A DNA stretch of 64,000 bases from Tuctoria greenei. Taxonomy: Eukaryota; Streptophyta; Magnoliopsida; Poales; Poaceae. Below, in pieces: positions 10,459 through 19,097 of the stretch (positions are counted from its first letter, which is position 1; every line of letters starts with the position of its first letter). The notes beneath the pieces were generated by a model. The model was given only the letters and a program-made list of their open reading frames with translations. It did not search any database and was not told the origin of the DNA. Location: assembly GCA_036927565.1 (NCBI GenBank), contig JAYESD010000009.1, positions 166,368,929-166,432,928 on the forward strand, given 5' to 3'. Made by a program: the position numbers and the translations under genes.

Positions 10459-11304
10459 TGTCGGTGGTTTGGAACCGGCAGATCTCCCTACACTGCTAAA
10501 GTGATAGGGGAGTTTGATGTTCGCTGTGGGCGCGCGGAGATTCAAGAAGGTGAGTAGGAATTGACACAGGAGACACAAGAGTTTACGTGGTTCAGGCCGC
10601 CTGAGCGTAATACCCTACTCCACGGATGTGTTGGTGTTGTATTAGCTGTATGAGCTTGTGTTGAGCGTCAATGGCGTATGTGTGTGTGTCTGTGTCTCGA
10701 ACGTGTCGTCGGCCTGTCCTTTTATAGTACAAGGGCAGGCCGTTACAAATTAGCCTGGCCCGACATGTGGCCCCGACGGTTACTAGTATTGATACACGTT
10801 TAATTGCCCTTAATGACCCTGTAACGGGCTTTGACAGCACCGTTACTGGTGTTAAGATCGTCCGTTTAAGTGCCATTAATATGGTATTAATGACACTTAA
10901 TTGGGTCTTGAAGTCCTTGATTCCCCTTTGAAGATCCGGAGCCGTTGCGGGGTCTTCCGGAGGTTAGGGGTTGAAGATCCGACGATTGGACACGTGGCAG
11001 CTCCGGAGCATACTGTGGGAAACAGGGAGCTCCGGAGCTACCTGACACGTGTCAGGTCCGGAGCTTCTCTCGGTCTGGGGTTAAGTCCGGAGGTGCCATT
11101 TTGTTACGTGGTCCGGAGCTTCCCCCTTGTGGGTGGTAGCTCCGGTTTGACAGTACACGTGGCGACCCTGGGATTAACCATGTTGGAGAAGCGGGTCCGG
11201 TTATATCTAACATGTGGGCCTCCGAAGGTCTTCAAATCAAGTAGATGACTTTTCTTGGAGATCTTTGTAACATCAAGGGGTGTACGGTTTTTAGGGTACC
11301 GACA
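10459..11304 (-). repeat. 5' LTR of the gypsy element (846 bp)
   Basis: The ends are the perfect inverted repeat TGTCGGT ... ACCGACA, at the expected positions beside the primer site. The outer flank at 11305-11309 (ACAGA) should be one copy of the 5-bp target duplication; the other copy lies left of the window. The LTR holds many copies of a CTCCGGA/TCCGGAGC motif, mainly between 10930 and 11150. A TATA box sits on the minus strand at 10718-10728. Confidence 0.9.
10718..10728 (-). promoter_or_regulatory. LTR TATA box
   Basis: The minus strand reads ACTATAAAAGG, inside the LTR about 260 bp from its inner end. Transcription would start about 30 bp downstream (near 10690) toward gag. Confidence 0.6.
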
Positions 11305-12595
11305 ACAGAAGTCGACGTCGTGGAAGTCGCATGTGGCCCAACAGATGACGTCGGGGCCACGCGTGGCGCAACAGGTGTCGTACCTGCAGAAAAAGGCCAA
11401 GGCAGTTGTACTGTAGCAGCCTCGGTGTCAATAGAAAACAGGGAGTCCAACTCTGTGGCTGAAGCAGAGGTGGAAGTGGAGAAGGGAAAGGAGGACTCGT
11501 CAAACACAACGTGTCAAGAGATCAAGATACGGTGAGTGATGAGGTCAAGACACCGATACCCCTTATGATCGAGAGAGTACCCAAGGAAGACACACTGAGT
11601 AGAGCGGGGCGCAAGCTTATGTGGAGCCGTGGCAGAAAGATTAGGGTAGCAAGCGCACCCAAAAACTCGAAGGTGGTCATAGAGAGGGGTGGTGCCATAC
11701 AAGGCAAAATACGGAGTAGGTGCTCGAATCGACTTGGTAGGAAGACGATTAATAAGAAAAGTGAAAGTGTGAAGAGCCTCTACCCAATATCGAGCGGGAA
11801 CAGAAGCCTGAAACATCAGGGAGCGCATGACATCATTAGTGGTACGAATCATACTCTCTGTCTTGCCATTTTGGGGAGAGGTATATGGACAAGACATACG
11901 GAACTGGACGCCATGTGCGAGTAAAAAATCACGGAGCTGAGTTGTCAAACTCCCGTCCGTTATCACACTGTAGAGCACAAACAGTGCGTCCAAACTGAGT
12001 GGAAATCCAAACAAAGAAGTGAGAGAGTGACATAGGTCTCAGACTTCAAACGCAATGGAAACGTCCAGGAAAAATGCGAGAAATCATCAATGATCACCAA
12101 TTAATATTTAAAACCAGGGACACTGATAATAGATGTCCACAAATCACAGTGAATGAGATCGAAAATATGCTCAACATGAGTCACAGACGTAGGAAAAGGA
12201 AGTCTAACATGGCGACCAAACTGACAAGCATGACATAAAGACTCATGTGTGCCCCTAGTACACGAGATAACTGAACTACTAGACAACTTGGACATGGCAT
12301 CGACGCCAGGATGACCAAGTCGGCGGTGCCAAGTGGTGGACGAAGGTGTTGTAGCCAGAGCAAAAGACGGAGACGCAGCGGAAGTAGGAAGTCGAAGCGT
12401 GTACATGGGTCCCGGGCTATCACATCAAAGAAGAAGACGCTGGGTAGAGATCCTTCACAGACAAACTAAAAAGATCAAACTCAACAGAAACACTATTATC
12501 AGCAGTAAAACGACGAATCAAAAGCAGGTTCTGAATGATATCCGGAGCAACAAGAATGTCACTAAGCTGAAAGGAACCCGGAGATCTCGAGTCAC
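11305..12595 (-). pseudogene. Copia GAG-pre-integrase and integrase core, truncated
   Basis: The zinc-binding part shows the HHCC pattern (WHRRLGHPGVDAM, then SLCHACQFGRH). The rve core follows with D in IHCDLWTS, D in LQCDNGREF and E in SPQNGKTES. The downstream part reads FLGYSLDHKGYRCLDLITHR and VVFDESSFPF. Breaks: TAA at 12101-12103, TGA at 11514-11516 and a frameshift near 12014-12090. The frame runs into the gypsy LTR boundary at 11304, where the reading frame loses similarity. It would cut and join element DNA if intact. Confidence 0.8.
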
Positions 12596-13021
12596 CTACT
12601 GAGGTGACCAGAAGAACAGAATCATTCCCGACAACGATAGATGAAGGAAGCGAAGGACGAGGGGGTGTGTAGAAGAGAGTATACCAGCATCAGGAGTGAT
12701 ATGGTACGAAGCTCCGGAATCAGCCACCCAGTCAGTAGCAGGTGGTGTGAGGTGCATGGTGCTGAACGAAGACGCCAGTTGCTGACGATCCCACCCCAGG
12801 GGCGGCTCCTGGAGCGGTGCTGGCGGCTCCGTGTACCCAGCTGGGTAGGCAGTGCCCCCGTAGGTCTGAGTCGACGACCCACCTGCAGGGTAGGCGAGAC
12901 CGCCAAAGCTCGGGTGGGCCACATACGCCGGCTGAGGACGTGGCTGACGTGGAGAAGGAAGACCCGGGGACAGTCCAGGCCACATGGAGATCTGGCTGGT
13001 CCACGGGTTGTAGGGTGTGGG
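12596..13021 (-). pseudogene. Copia protease region
   Basis: A Pro/Gly/Tyr-rich linker leads to the aspartic protease active site WVADSGASYHITPDAG. The stretch is in the same frame as gag but is separated by TGA at 13022-13024, where Trp fits. A frameshift soon after the active site (around 12640) moves the rest of the domain to another frame. Confidence 0.7.
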
Positions 13022-14746
13022 TCAGGGTGCACCTCCCCGGCCGGTGCCACCATTACCACCTCCAGGAGTAGGGGCAGGTGCAGGAGCAGACGCAGAGGTG
13101 CTACCGGCATCAGCACCTCGTCCGCCGCGCTTCCCACGGCGTCGACGATTACCACCCCCGGAGCCTGCAGGGGCACCTGGGGCAGTAGACGGAGCAGGTG
13201 GTCTCGGAGGTGATCCGCCGGGAGTAGGTGGCCGCGAGGACTGCCCAGAGCCATAGAAGGTTGTGGCTGGCCCTGAGCAAGTGGGGCCACCATTCGTGAT
13301 CTCCTCAAGCTCAAGATCAGACCAGACCTTCTCAAAGGTCGGTGGCGGCTCCACACGAAGAAGCCACAAGCGAAGGTGGTTGTAGCGCTCGTTCAGGCCC
13401 TGAAGGACCCGAAGAACAAGTGTGTTGTCGGCGATCGGCTCTCCAAGATCGCGCAGAGCATCAGCCATGCTCTTCATCTCCCCGCAGTAGGCAGAGATGG
13501 TGCGGTCGCCCTGGACTGTGTTCTGGAACCGTGCGTTGATGTTGAGGGCCCGAGTCGCACGGTTCCCCAAGAAGTGCTGCTCAAGCACCAGCCACGCCCG
13601 GCGCGCAGTACCACCACCACGGTGCCCGACCAGGTCGTGTAGCTCGTCGGAGAGGGACCCAAGGATCCAAGCAAGGACCAAGTTGTCCATGCTGGTCCAA
13701 GAGTTATCATACGGGGAGCCCTCCCGTTGGACGTGGTCCTCAAGCTGGTATCGCCTCAGCGTGAGAAGGAACACGTGACGCCAGCGGTCGTAGGCCATGG
13801 AGTTAGAACTGAGGACGATTGGCACAAGCGTCAGGATGTTCTGAACTCCAGCAGACTGGGTGTGTAGAGCGGCGGCAAGAGACGTCGAGTACGCGGAGTG
13901 CGCACCAACATCGGAGGAAGGCTCGTACACAGCAGTCGACGGCCGGTGAGCACCCTCCTGGATCTGGTGAGAGAGAGCGACTAGTGAAGCACGCTCTTGC
14001 TCCAGTGCGAGAGCAAGTGCCCGCTCGCGCTCGCGAGAGGCAGCCAGAGCTGCGAAGACACCGGAGGTGTCCGCGACCGTTGTGGTGGTGTTGTCGACGC
14101 CGTAGAGTGGGTCAGTGGGCGCGCGAGGAGCAGCAGCGGCGCCAACAGCAGATCCGGCTGGTCCGGAGCCCGTCATGAAGGCGACAGCAGTAGAGCCGCC
14201 GATTGAGCCGCCGACTATCGGATTAGTCGCTGTGTCGGGCGCGTGCCGAGCCACAGTGGCGAGTGGCGCGCCGGCTGCTGGACCAGTAGCAGGCGCACTG
14301 GCGAGGAGGGACGCACCGGCCAGTGGTGGCTGCACCCGTGACAGAGGAGGGGCACAGATCTGGGTCCCGACGGCGCTGTCCAGGGAGAGGACGGCCAGGG
14401 GGGGGGGGGGGGGCGTGTGCAGGAGCGCCGGCCAGGGAGCCGCCGGACAGGGGGGCGTCGGCCAGAGGGGTGCCGATCTGTGCAGCGCCGTCCAGGGGGC
14501 GGCGACCGCCAGGGAGGGGCCGACGGCGGCCAGAGAGGGGGCGGCGGCGGCCAGGGAGAGGGCGGCGGCGGCCAGGGAGGGGGCGGCGGCGGCCAGTACA
14601 AGGGCGCCGACCAGGGGAGGTGCGGCCAGAGATGGGCCGACGGCTGCCAGAACGGGGCCGCCGGCCAGGGCGCCAGACAGGGGAGTCGCACCGGCGGCGA
14701 GTGCCGCGCCAGCGGCGGCTGGCGCCGGCTGTGGTGCGCCGGCCAT
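13022..14746 (-). pseudogene. Copia gag polyprotein
   Basis: The frame runs from an ATG at 14744-14746 to a TGA at 13022-13024. The first 200 residues are Ala/Pro low complexity from GC-rich imperfect repeats (14400-14700). The copia gag domain (UBN2-like) then follows: LVPIVLSSNSMAYDRWRHVF, then LVLEQHFLGNRATRALNINA, FQNTVQGDRTISAYCGEMKS and LRVLQGLNERYNHLRLWLL. The C-terminus is Gly/Arg-rich. I see no classic CCHC knuckle before the stop. It would form the capsid of the element. A 16-base G tract (14398-14413) in the N-terminal part weakens trust in the frame there. Confidence 0.75.
14398..14413 (+). repeat. 16-base poly-G tract in the copia gag
   Basis: The run is uninterrupted G on the plus strand (poly-C in the coding sense). 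The flanking 300 bp is a GC-rich imperfect repeat of GGCGGCGGCCAGGG-like units. Confidence 0.85.
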
Positions 14747-14793
14747 GGGGTGGTGGCTGGCGGCTGGGTGGTGGGTAATTAGAGTTAAGGTTT

Positions 14794-14807
14794 GGCTAAT
14801 GATACCA
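14794..14807 (-). promoter_or_regulatory. Primer binding site of the copia element
   Basis: Directly inside the LTR, the minus strand reads TGGTATCATTAGCC. This is close to the initiator-Met tRNA site TGGTATCAGAGC used by most copia elements, with changes in the 3' half. Confidence 0.7.
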
Positions 14808-14932
14808 TATTAGAGAAGAAAGACTTAATTGATTAACCCCAAAGGGGGGAACAATACATATAAATAGACTCAATGGTGGGCTGGTACATGGGCCTAGCCC
14901 AAAACACCTAAAGGTAGACAAATATTCCAACA
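14808..14932 (-). repeat. 5' LTR of the copia element (about 125 bp)
   Basis: On the minus strand the LTR starts TGTTGGAATATTTG at 14932 and ends CTCTAATA beside the primer site. It is bounded by the primer site on one side and unrelated DNA on the other. The length is short but within the copia range. Its partner is outside the window, so the borders rest on the ends alone. Confidence 0.65.
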
Positions 14933-15384
14933 GCAACAAGCATGAATTATTTCTTTGAGCGCTTCCAGGGTTCAACCAGGTAAGTCAGCCAACGTGCCAT
15001 GTTGCATGCACCTTTTGGCCTATTTGGATACCTTAAAAACAGCCTAAGTAATAAGTAGGAACTCCACACGTTCAATTTTGAGCGCCAGAGGCTTTGATGG
15101 ACTGCCTGTGCCAGGGAGCGCAATCTAGGCCCGGCCACATCCAAATAAGTCCCTTGTAATAAATTGTCTAGTTGCTTTTTGATTATCAAGATAATATCAG
15201 GCATGTAATGGTATTTCTAAAGGCTCACTGAGATACTTAGCATATGTAAAATAACCACATGGAAAGAAAAATCTTGAAATTTTGCTTAACTAGAGAAGAG
15301 GAAAATAAGATAGTCTGATGCATATGCACATAAGGAGGGGAGAAGTGGGTGTACCATTGAAGCCAGAAGAAACCAGTTCACAGT
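14933..15384. other. Intergenic, with a possible MITE at 15017-15153
   Basis: There is no gene. GGCCTATTTGGATACC (15017) and the reverse of CCAAATAAGTCCC (ending 15153) form imperfect inverted ends of a 137-bp unit like hAT or Tourist MITEs. I could not find a clear target duplication. Confidence 0.4.
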
Positions 15385-18300
15385 TTACTCTCTATAGCAA
15401 GTGTTTGAGCACACAGCAATGATGGATCTGGTTACACGTTGCAGAGCAGAGTGCTGCTCAACAGTAGTGATACCATCATCGAGTTCTAATCCAGGGATGT
15501 CCTTGACTCTGTCCCGGTAATCACCTCCAGGTTTGCATTTTCTAACCAGTGCAGGGCAGTCGCTGATAATGAAACTTTCTAGGTTAGGCAGCCTCTGTTG
15601 GAGCCCTTCAGGCAAAGCTTCAAGCTCCGGGCATTTCCAGATCTCAAGGGACTTGAGCACTGTGATCCCTTCGGGCAATGATGATAAGCTGCTACAGTGT
15701 CCCAATTCTAGCCTTTGTAGGAGACACCGCATATCAGGTAAAGTCTCTAGACCAGAACATCCAATAATAGTTACAACTTCTAGATTGGTGAGGTAGGTTG
15801 GAAATGCCACTAAATTGAGGCAATAACAAATCTTCATGGCAACCAAATTACTCGGGCCTTCATAGGCCTCCGCAGAGAGCGGACCAGCTGACAAACCCGT
15901 GAAATTTTCACAGGCTTCAATATCTAATTCTGTTAGTGAACACAGACATTGCAGTTCTTTGACAGGCCAGACTGTGAGACCATCGCAATCACTGAGGATC
16001 AAATATTTCAAGGTGGTGAAACGAGCCCAAAACCAGTTGTCTGATTGGGTAAAGAAATTGCAACGACTTAGGTACAGTCCCTCAATTTTTGCCTGCTGAT
16101 CATTTTTGTAATCTTTAGGAACTGGTGTTATGGCATTGAATCCTTCAAGACCCAATTTGGTTAGAAATCCCAGAGAATCAATCATGGCATTCTGTAACAC
16201 TCCTGAACTTGTGTCACTTGCAGACAGTTGGAGTGCTGACAATGTTGTTAGACTTGCTGCTAGATCAATCAGTGTTTTGTTTCCTTTCACAGTCAATGAT
16301 TTAAGTATTGGGACACGAGGAAAAGTTGTCAGCTTAGGACAGTAAATAATTTCCAATTCTTCAAGCAATGGAAGGGTCAGTGATGAGACTTCCCTGATGT
16401 CAGTTTGCTCCCACATCTCCAATAGATCCATCTTCTTTAGTAACAGAAACTTCAGTTTGGGGAAAATCATTGAAGACTGATTAGATTTTTGTCCCTCAAT
16501 AGTATTGCTGGTGCACAAGTACCTCAAGTTTTTAACATGATTCAGCTCGAGAACTTCTAGACATGGAAGCTGTGACACTAAGGGCAAATGTGTACAATTG
16601 AGACAGTCATTCAGTGAAAGCTCAACTAGGTTGTAGACTGTCATGTTGTCTGTCAACCATGTTGGGAATTGTGACCCAACATAATAGTTTAATTTCAGCA
16701 CTTTCAAACCATGGTGGGGTGTAAGGGCGTCCAATACTTCTTCAGAAATATCTACTTGTAAATCTAATCCAGAATCAGAGGATTCAGGTCTAATCCACGA
16801 CAATTCCAAATGTTCAATGTGTTCTTTTGACTTAATGTTAGCTTCTTTAGCTTCCAAGGCATCATTTACTTTTATCAAATCACATATGTGTAGCTTGCCT
16901 TGTAGTTTCAAATTCTTCAACTCTTTGATCCCACGACCTGGCTCATCGCTAACCTTGTACATTGTTAATGTCTGTAAACTGCTGAGCTGACCAAGATCAA
17001 CAGGCATGCACCTCAAATTCCAGCATCCATCAAGATATACATGACATAAACTTACCATGTATTTCATGCCTTCGGGTAGACAATTTAGACGATAGCAGCC
17101 ATTTAGAATCAATGTCTCTAGATTATATAATGCACTTAAACCCTCAGGTAACACTTCCATCTTGCTGCCAGAAAGATCAAGGTATCTTAAATGCTTCATG
17201 AATGCTGGCTCAAAAGATAACTCTTTAATACCAAATATGTGAAGGCCAAGAACCCTCAAATTGGAATTTGTTATATTCAGATGTTGGACTGAATTGTTTT
17301 CCCTGTACAGAGAAAATATACTTCGCATAGTCCGACAGATGGGACCAATCTTGTGAGGATGTGGACAAGACAGATGACGGACATCTTGTTTTATTTTCTC
17401 AATTTCAGAAAGATTTTGCAAACAATAACACTCGTTACCACTTATATATACTGCCAAATCATGCATCAGGTCGTGTATTTTGCAAGTTGTCACATCAAGG
17501 TACCCATAGTCTCGGTTCCCATAGTCTCCACGTGAACTTTTTTTCTGAACATCTTGGAAAAAAGATCTCCAAACTAGCTGTGAGAAGATCACATTACCGA
17601 CTTCTTCTAGATCAGATGCCATTTCAGATGGAATAAATCCATTTGCGATCCAAAGATGCACCAGATCCAATTTATCAATCTCATAATCCTTGGGGAATAC
17701 AGCACAGAAGGCAAAACATTGTTTCATGTAAGATGGCAAATGTTTATAGCTCACCATCAATGCTGGAAGTATTTTGGTTTCCTCACTCCAGGTATTACTT
17801 TCAAGGATATTCAACCAACTACTTATCTCCTGTTTTGTACTCATCAAAGCCCCCATGCTTTTAACAGCTAATGGAACACCGTGACATTTATATACAATTT
17901 TTCTACCAATGTTGATAAACTCAGGAGACTCAAATAGACCAGCGCCAAATGCTCTTCTACTGAATAATGTCCAAGAATCTTCTGGGTTGAGCGGTTCCAT
18001 ATGGAACGTCTCAATTGTCCCCATAATTAATGCAACTTCCATATCTCGAGTTGTCACAACTACTGCACTGCCCACTCCAAATGAATTGAACAATGTCCTA
18101 AGAGCATCCCATTTTTCTGCATCTTTATTCCAAACATCATCTAATACAAGAAGGCACCTCTTACCACCCAATTCTCTCCGAAGGTGCTGCTGCAGAACCT
18201 CCAAGTTATCACTGTTAAGCCTAGGGTCAGAACCAACTGCTAAAACAATAATCTTCTTCACAATATCTGGAATGTTGAATTCCTCAGAGACACAAACCCA

Positions 18301-18957
18301 AATATGCTTTTGGAAACCATTTTTAATCTTTAGATCATTGAAGATCAGCTTTGCCAGGGTAGTCTTTCCTATTCCTCCAATCCCGACAATAGAAAAGACA
18401 GACATTTTCTCACTCTTAGCATCAAGCAGCTTGTGCACAATTTTTATTCTATCTCCTTCTCTTCCCATAACATCTTGTTCATCAACATATGAATGGGTGA
18501 GTATCCTCTCATCCATTGGCATGGTCTGATCTCTATTGAACCCAAAGAGATCAATATGACGAACAAGGTCATCAAGATCGTCCCCAATTTGATGGAGCTT
18601 CTTCCCTATCTTGTATTGAAACAGCAAAGGGTTATAGTGCGGAGAGAAGAAGCCCCTTACACCACTGTTGATCTTGTGCCCAGCGCGAATCGCCTCATTG
18701 CGGAGTGCCTCGTAATGCAGCTCATCAAGTATGTCTTCAGCATCGTAGGCAGCCAACTTCAGTTTGGCAATCCAGGACTTCACAGCAGGTTTCCTGTAAG
18801 CTTGTTCCTCAGCATCAGCGATCACTTGGTTGACAGCAAGCAGCAAAGTGTGCAACTTTTCTTTTCTCCGTTCAATGCCAAACATGAAAGTTAGTTCTGT
18901 GGAAAGAGATTCGCCAGCTTTCTGCAGGAGTACGGGCAAAAGTGCGGAGAGCGCCAT
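15385..18957 (-). CDS. CC-NBS-LRR disease resistance protein (NLR), intact
   Basis: This is an intracellular immune receptor of the coiled-coil NLR class; the pathogen ligand cannot be told. The chosen ATG (18955-18957) gives 1190 residues. Rx-type CC domain at 1-150 with an EDVID-like AAYDAEDILDELHYEALR at 69-86. NB-ARC: P-loop GIGGIGKTT 192-200, kinase-2 LLVLDDVW at 269-276, RNBS-B GSAVVVTTR 296-304, GLPL form CHGVPLAV 358-365, RNBS-D CFAFCAVFPKDYEID near 414-428, MHD in LMHDL 497-501. LRRs fill about 520-1150. All key nucleotide-binding motifs are present and there are no stops, so it looks functional. The frame is open to an earlier ATG at 19119, but those 54 residues come from a 45-bp duplication and lack family similarity. 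Single exon. It is the only long intact gene in the left half of the window. Confidence 0.95.
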   Translation of the reverse strand: MALSALLPVLLQKAGESLSTELTFMFGIERRKEKLHTLLLAVNQVIADAEEQAYRKPAVKSWIAKLKLAAYDAEDILDELHYEALRNEAIRAGHKINSGVRGFFSPHYNPLLFQYKIGKKLHQIGDDLDDLVRHIDLFGFNRDQTMPMDERILTHSYVDEQDVMGREGDRIKIVHKLLDAKSEKMSVFSIVGIGGIGKTTLAKLIFNDLKIKNGFQKHIWVCVSEEFNIPDIVKKIIVLAVGSDPRLNSDNLEVLQQHLRRELGGKRCLLVLDDVWNKDAEKWDALRTLFNSFGVGSAVVVTTRDMEVALIMGTIETFHMEPLNPEDSWTLFSRRAFGAGLFESPEFINIGRKIVYKCHGVPLAVKSMGALMSTKQEISSWLNILESNTWSEETKILPALMVSYKHLPSYMKQCFAFCAVFPKDYEIDKLDLVHLWIANGFIPSEMASDLEEVGNVIFSQLVWRSFFQDVQKKSSRGDYGNRDYGYLDVTTCKIHDLMHDLAVYISGNECYCLQNLSEIEKIKQDVRHLSCPHPHKIGPICRTMRSIFSLYRENNSVQHLNITNSNLRVLGLHIFGIKELSFEPAFMKHLRYLDLSGSKMEVLPEGLSALYNLETLILNGCYRLNCLPEGMKYMVSLCHVYLDGCWNLRCMPVDLGQLSSLQTLTMYKVSDEPGRGIKELKNLKLQGKLHICDLIKVNDALEAKEANIKSKEHIEHLELSWIRPESSDSGLDLQVDISEEVLDALTPHHGLKVLKLNYYVGSQFPTWLTDNMTVYNLVELSLNDCLNCTHLPLVSQLPCLEVLELNHVKNLRYLCTSNTIEGQKSNQSSMIFPKLKFLLLKKMDLLEMWEQTDIREVSSLTLPLLEELEIIYCPKLTTFPRVPILKSLTVKGNKTLIDLAASLTTLSALQLSASDTSSGVLQNAMIDSLGFLTKLGLEGFNAITPVPKDYKNDQQAKIEGLYLSRCNFFTQSDNWFWARFTTLKYLILSDCDGLTVWPVKELQCLCSLTELDIEACENFTGLSAGPLSAEAYEGPSNLVAMKICYCLNLVAFPTYLTNLEVVTIIGCSGLETLPDMRCLLQRLELGHCSSLSSLPEGITVLKSLEIWKCPELEALPEGLQQRLPNLESFIISDCPALVRKCKPGGDYRDRVKDIPGLELDDGITTVEQHSALQRVTRSIIAVCSNTCYRE

Positions 18958-19097
18958 TGATCTGTGCCTCGACGTCTTTCTGAAACAATCTGTAAACCTA
19001 TGATGATATAACCATGTCATGTAACAGAGAAAACCACATAGGAGGATAGTACGAAGAACAAACAAGTAACAGAGAAAACCACATAGGAGGATCAATA
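18958..19097 (-). other. NLR 5' leader with a 26-bp direct repeat
   Basis: Positions 19021-19046 and 19066-19091 are identical 26-mers (period 45). They make the upstream open frame look like a repeated hydrophobic peptide (LLCGFLCY twice). This is best read as 5' untranslated DNA. No clear TATA box could be fixed. Confidence 0.5.

Larger units (their letters stand above)
1..11304 (-). mobile_element. Ty3/gypsy LTR retrotransposon, Tat lineage, left part cut by window edge
   Basis: The element reads on the minus strand: LTR (10459-11304), primer binding site, gag, protease, RT, RNase H, a second RNase H and integrase, ending at 4527. A 1.27 kb spacer follows, then a plus-strand accessory gene (1-3257). 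The second LTR must lie left of position 1. The pol order with integrase last is Ty3/gypsy. The two RNase H-like domains in a row and the large antisense gene between pol and the 3' LTR are features of the Tat clade (Grande/Retand-like elements); the lineage is inferred from this, not from a tree. Gag-pol has at least six in-frame stops and one frameshift, so the copy is not autonomous. It is inserted into the copia element at 11305-14932. Confidence 0.9.
11305..14932 (-). mobile_element. Ty1/copia element interrupted by the gypsy insertion
   Basis: The element reads on the minus strand: short LTR (14808-14932), primer site, gag, protease, GAG-pre-integrase, integrase core. It stops within the region after the integrase at 11304/11305, where the gypsy LTR begins. 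Protease-integrase order before RT is the copia arrangement. The RT, RNase H and second LTR must lie beyond the gypsy element, left of the window. It has several nonsense changes and at least one frameshift. Confidence 0.85.

Noticed and set aside
14115..14813. Long plus-strand ORFs over the copia gag N-terminus
   Set aside because: Shadows of GC-rich low-complexity DNA opposite the real gag frame.
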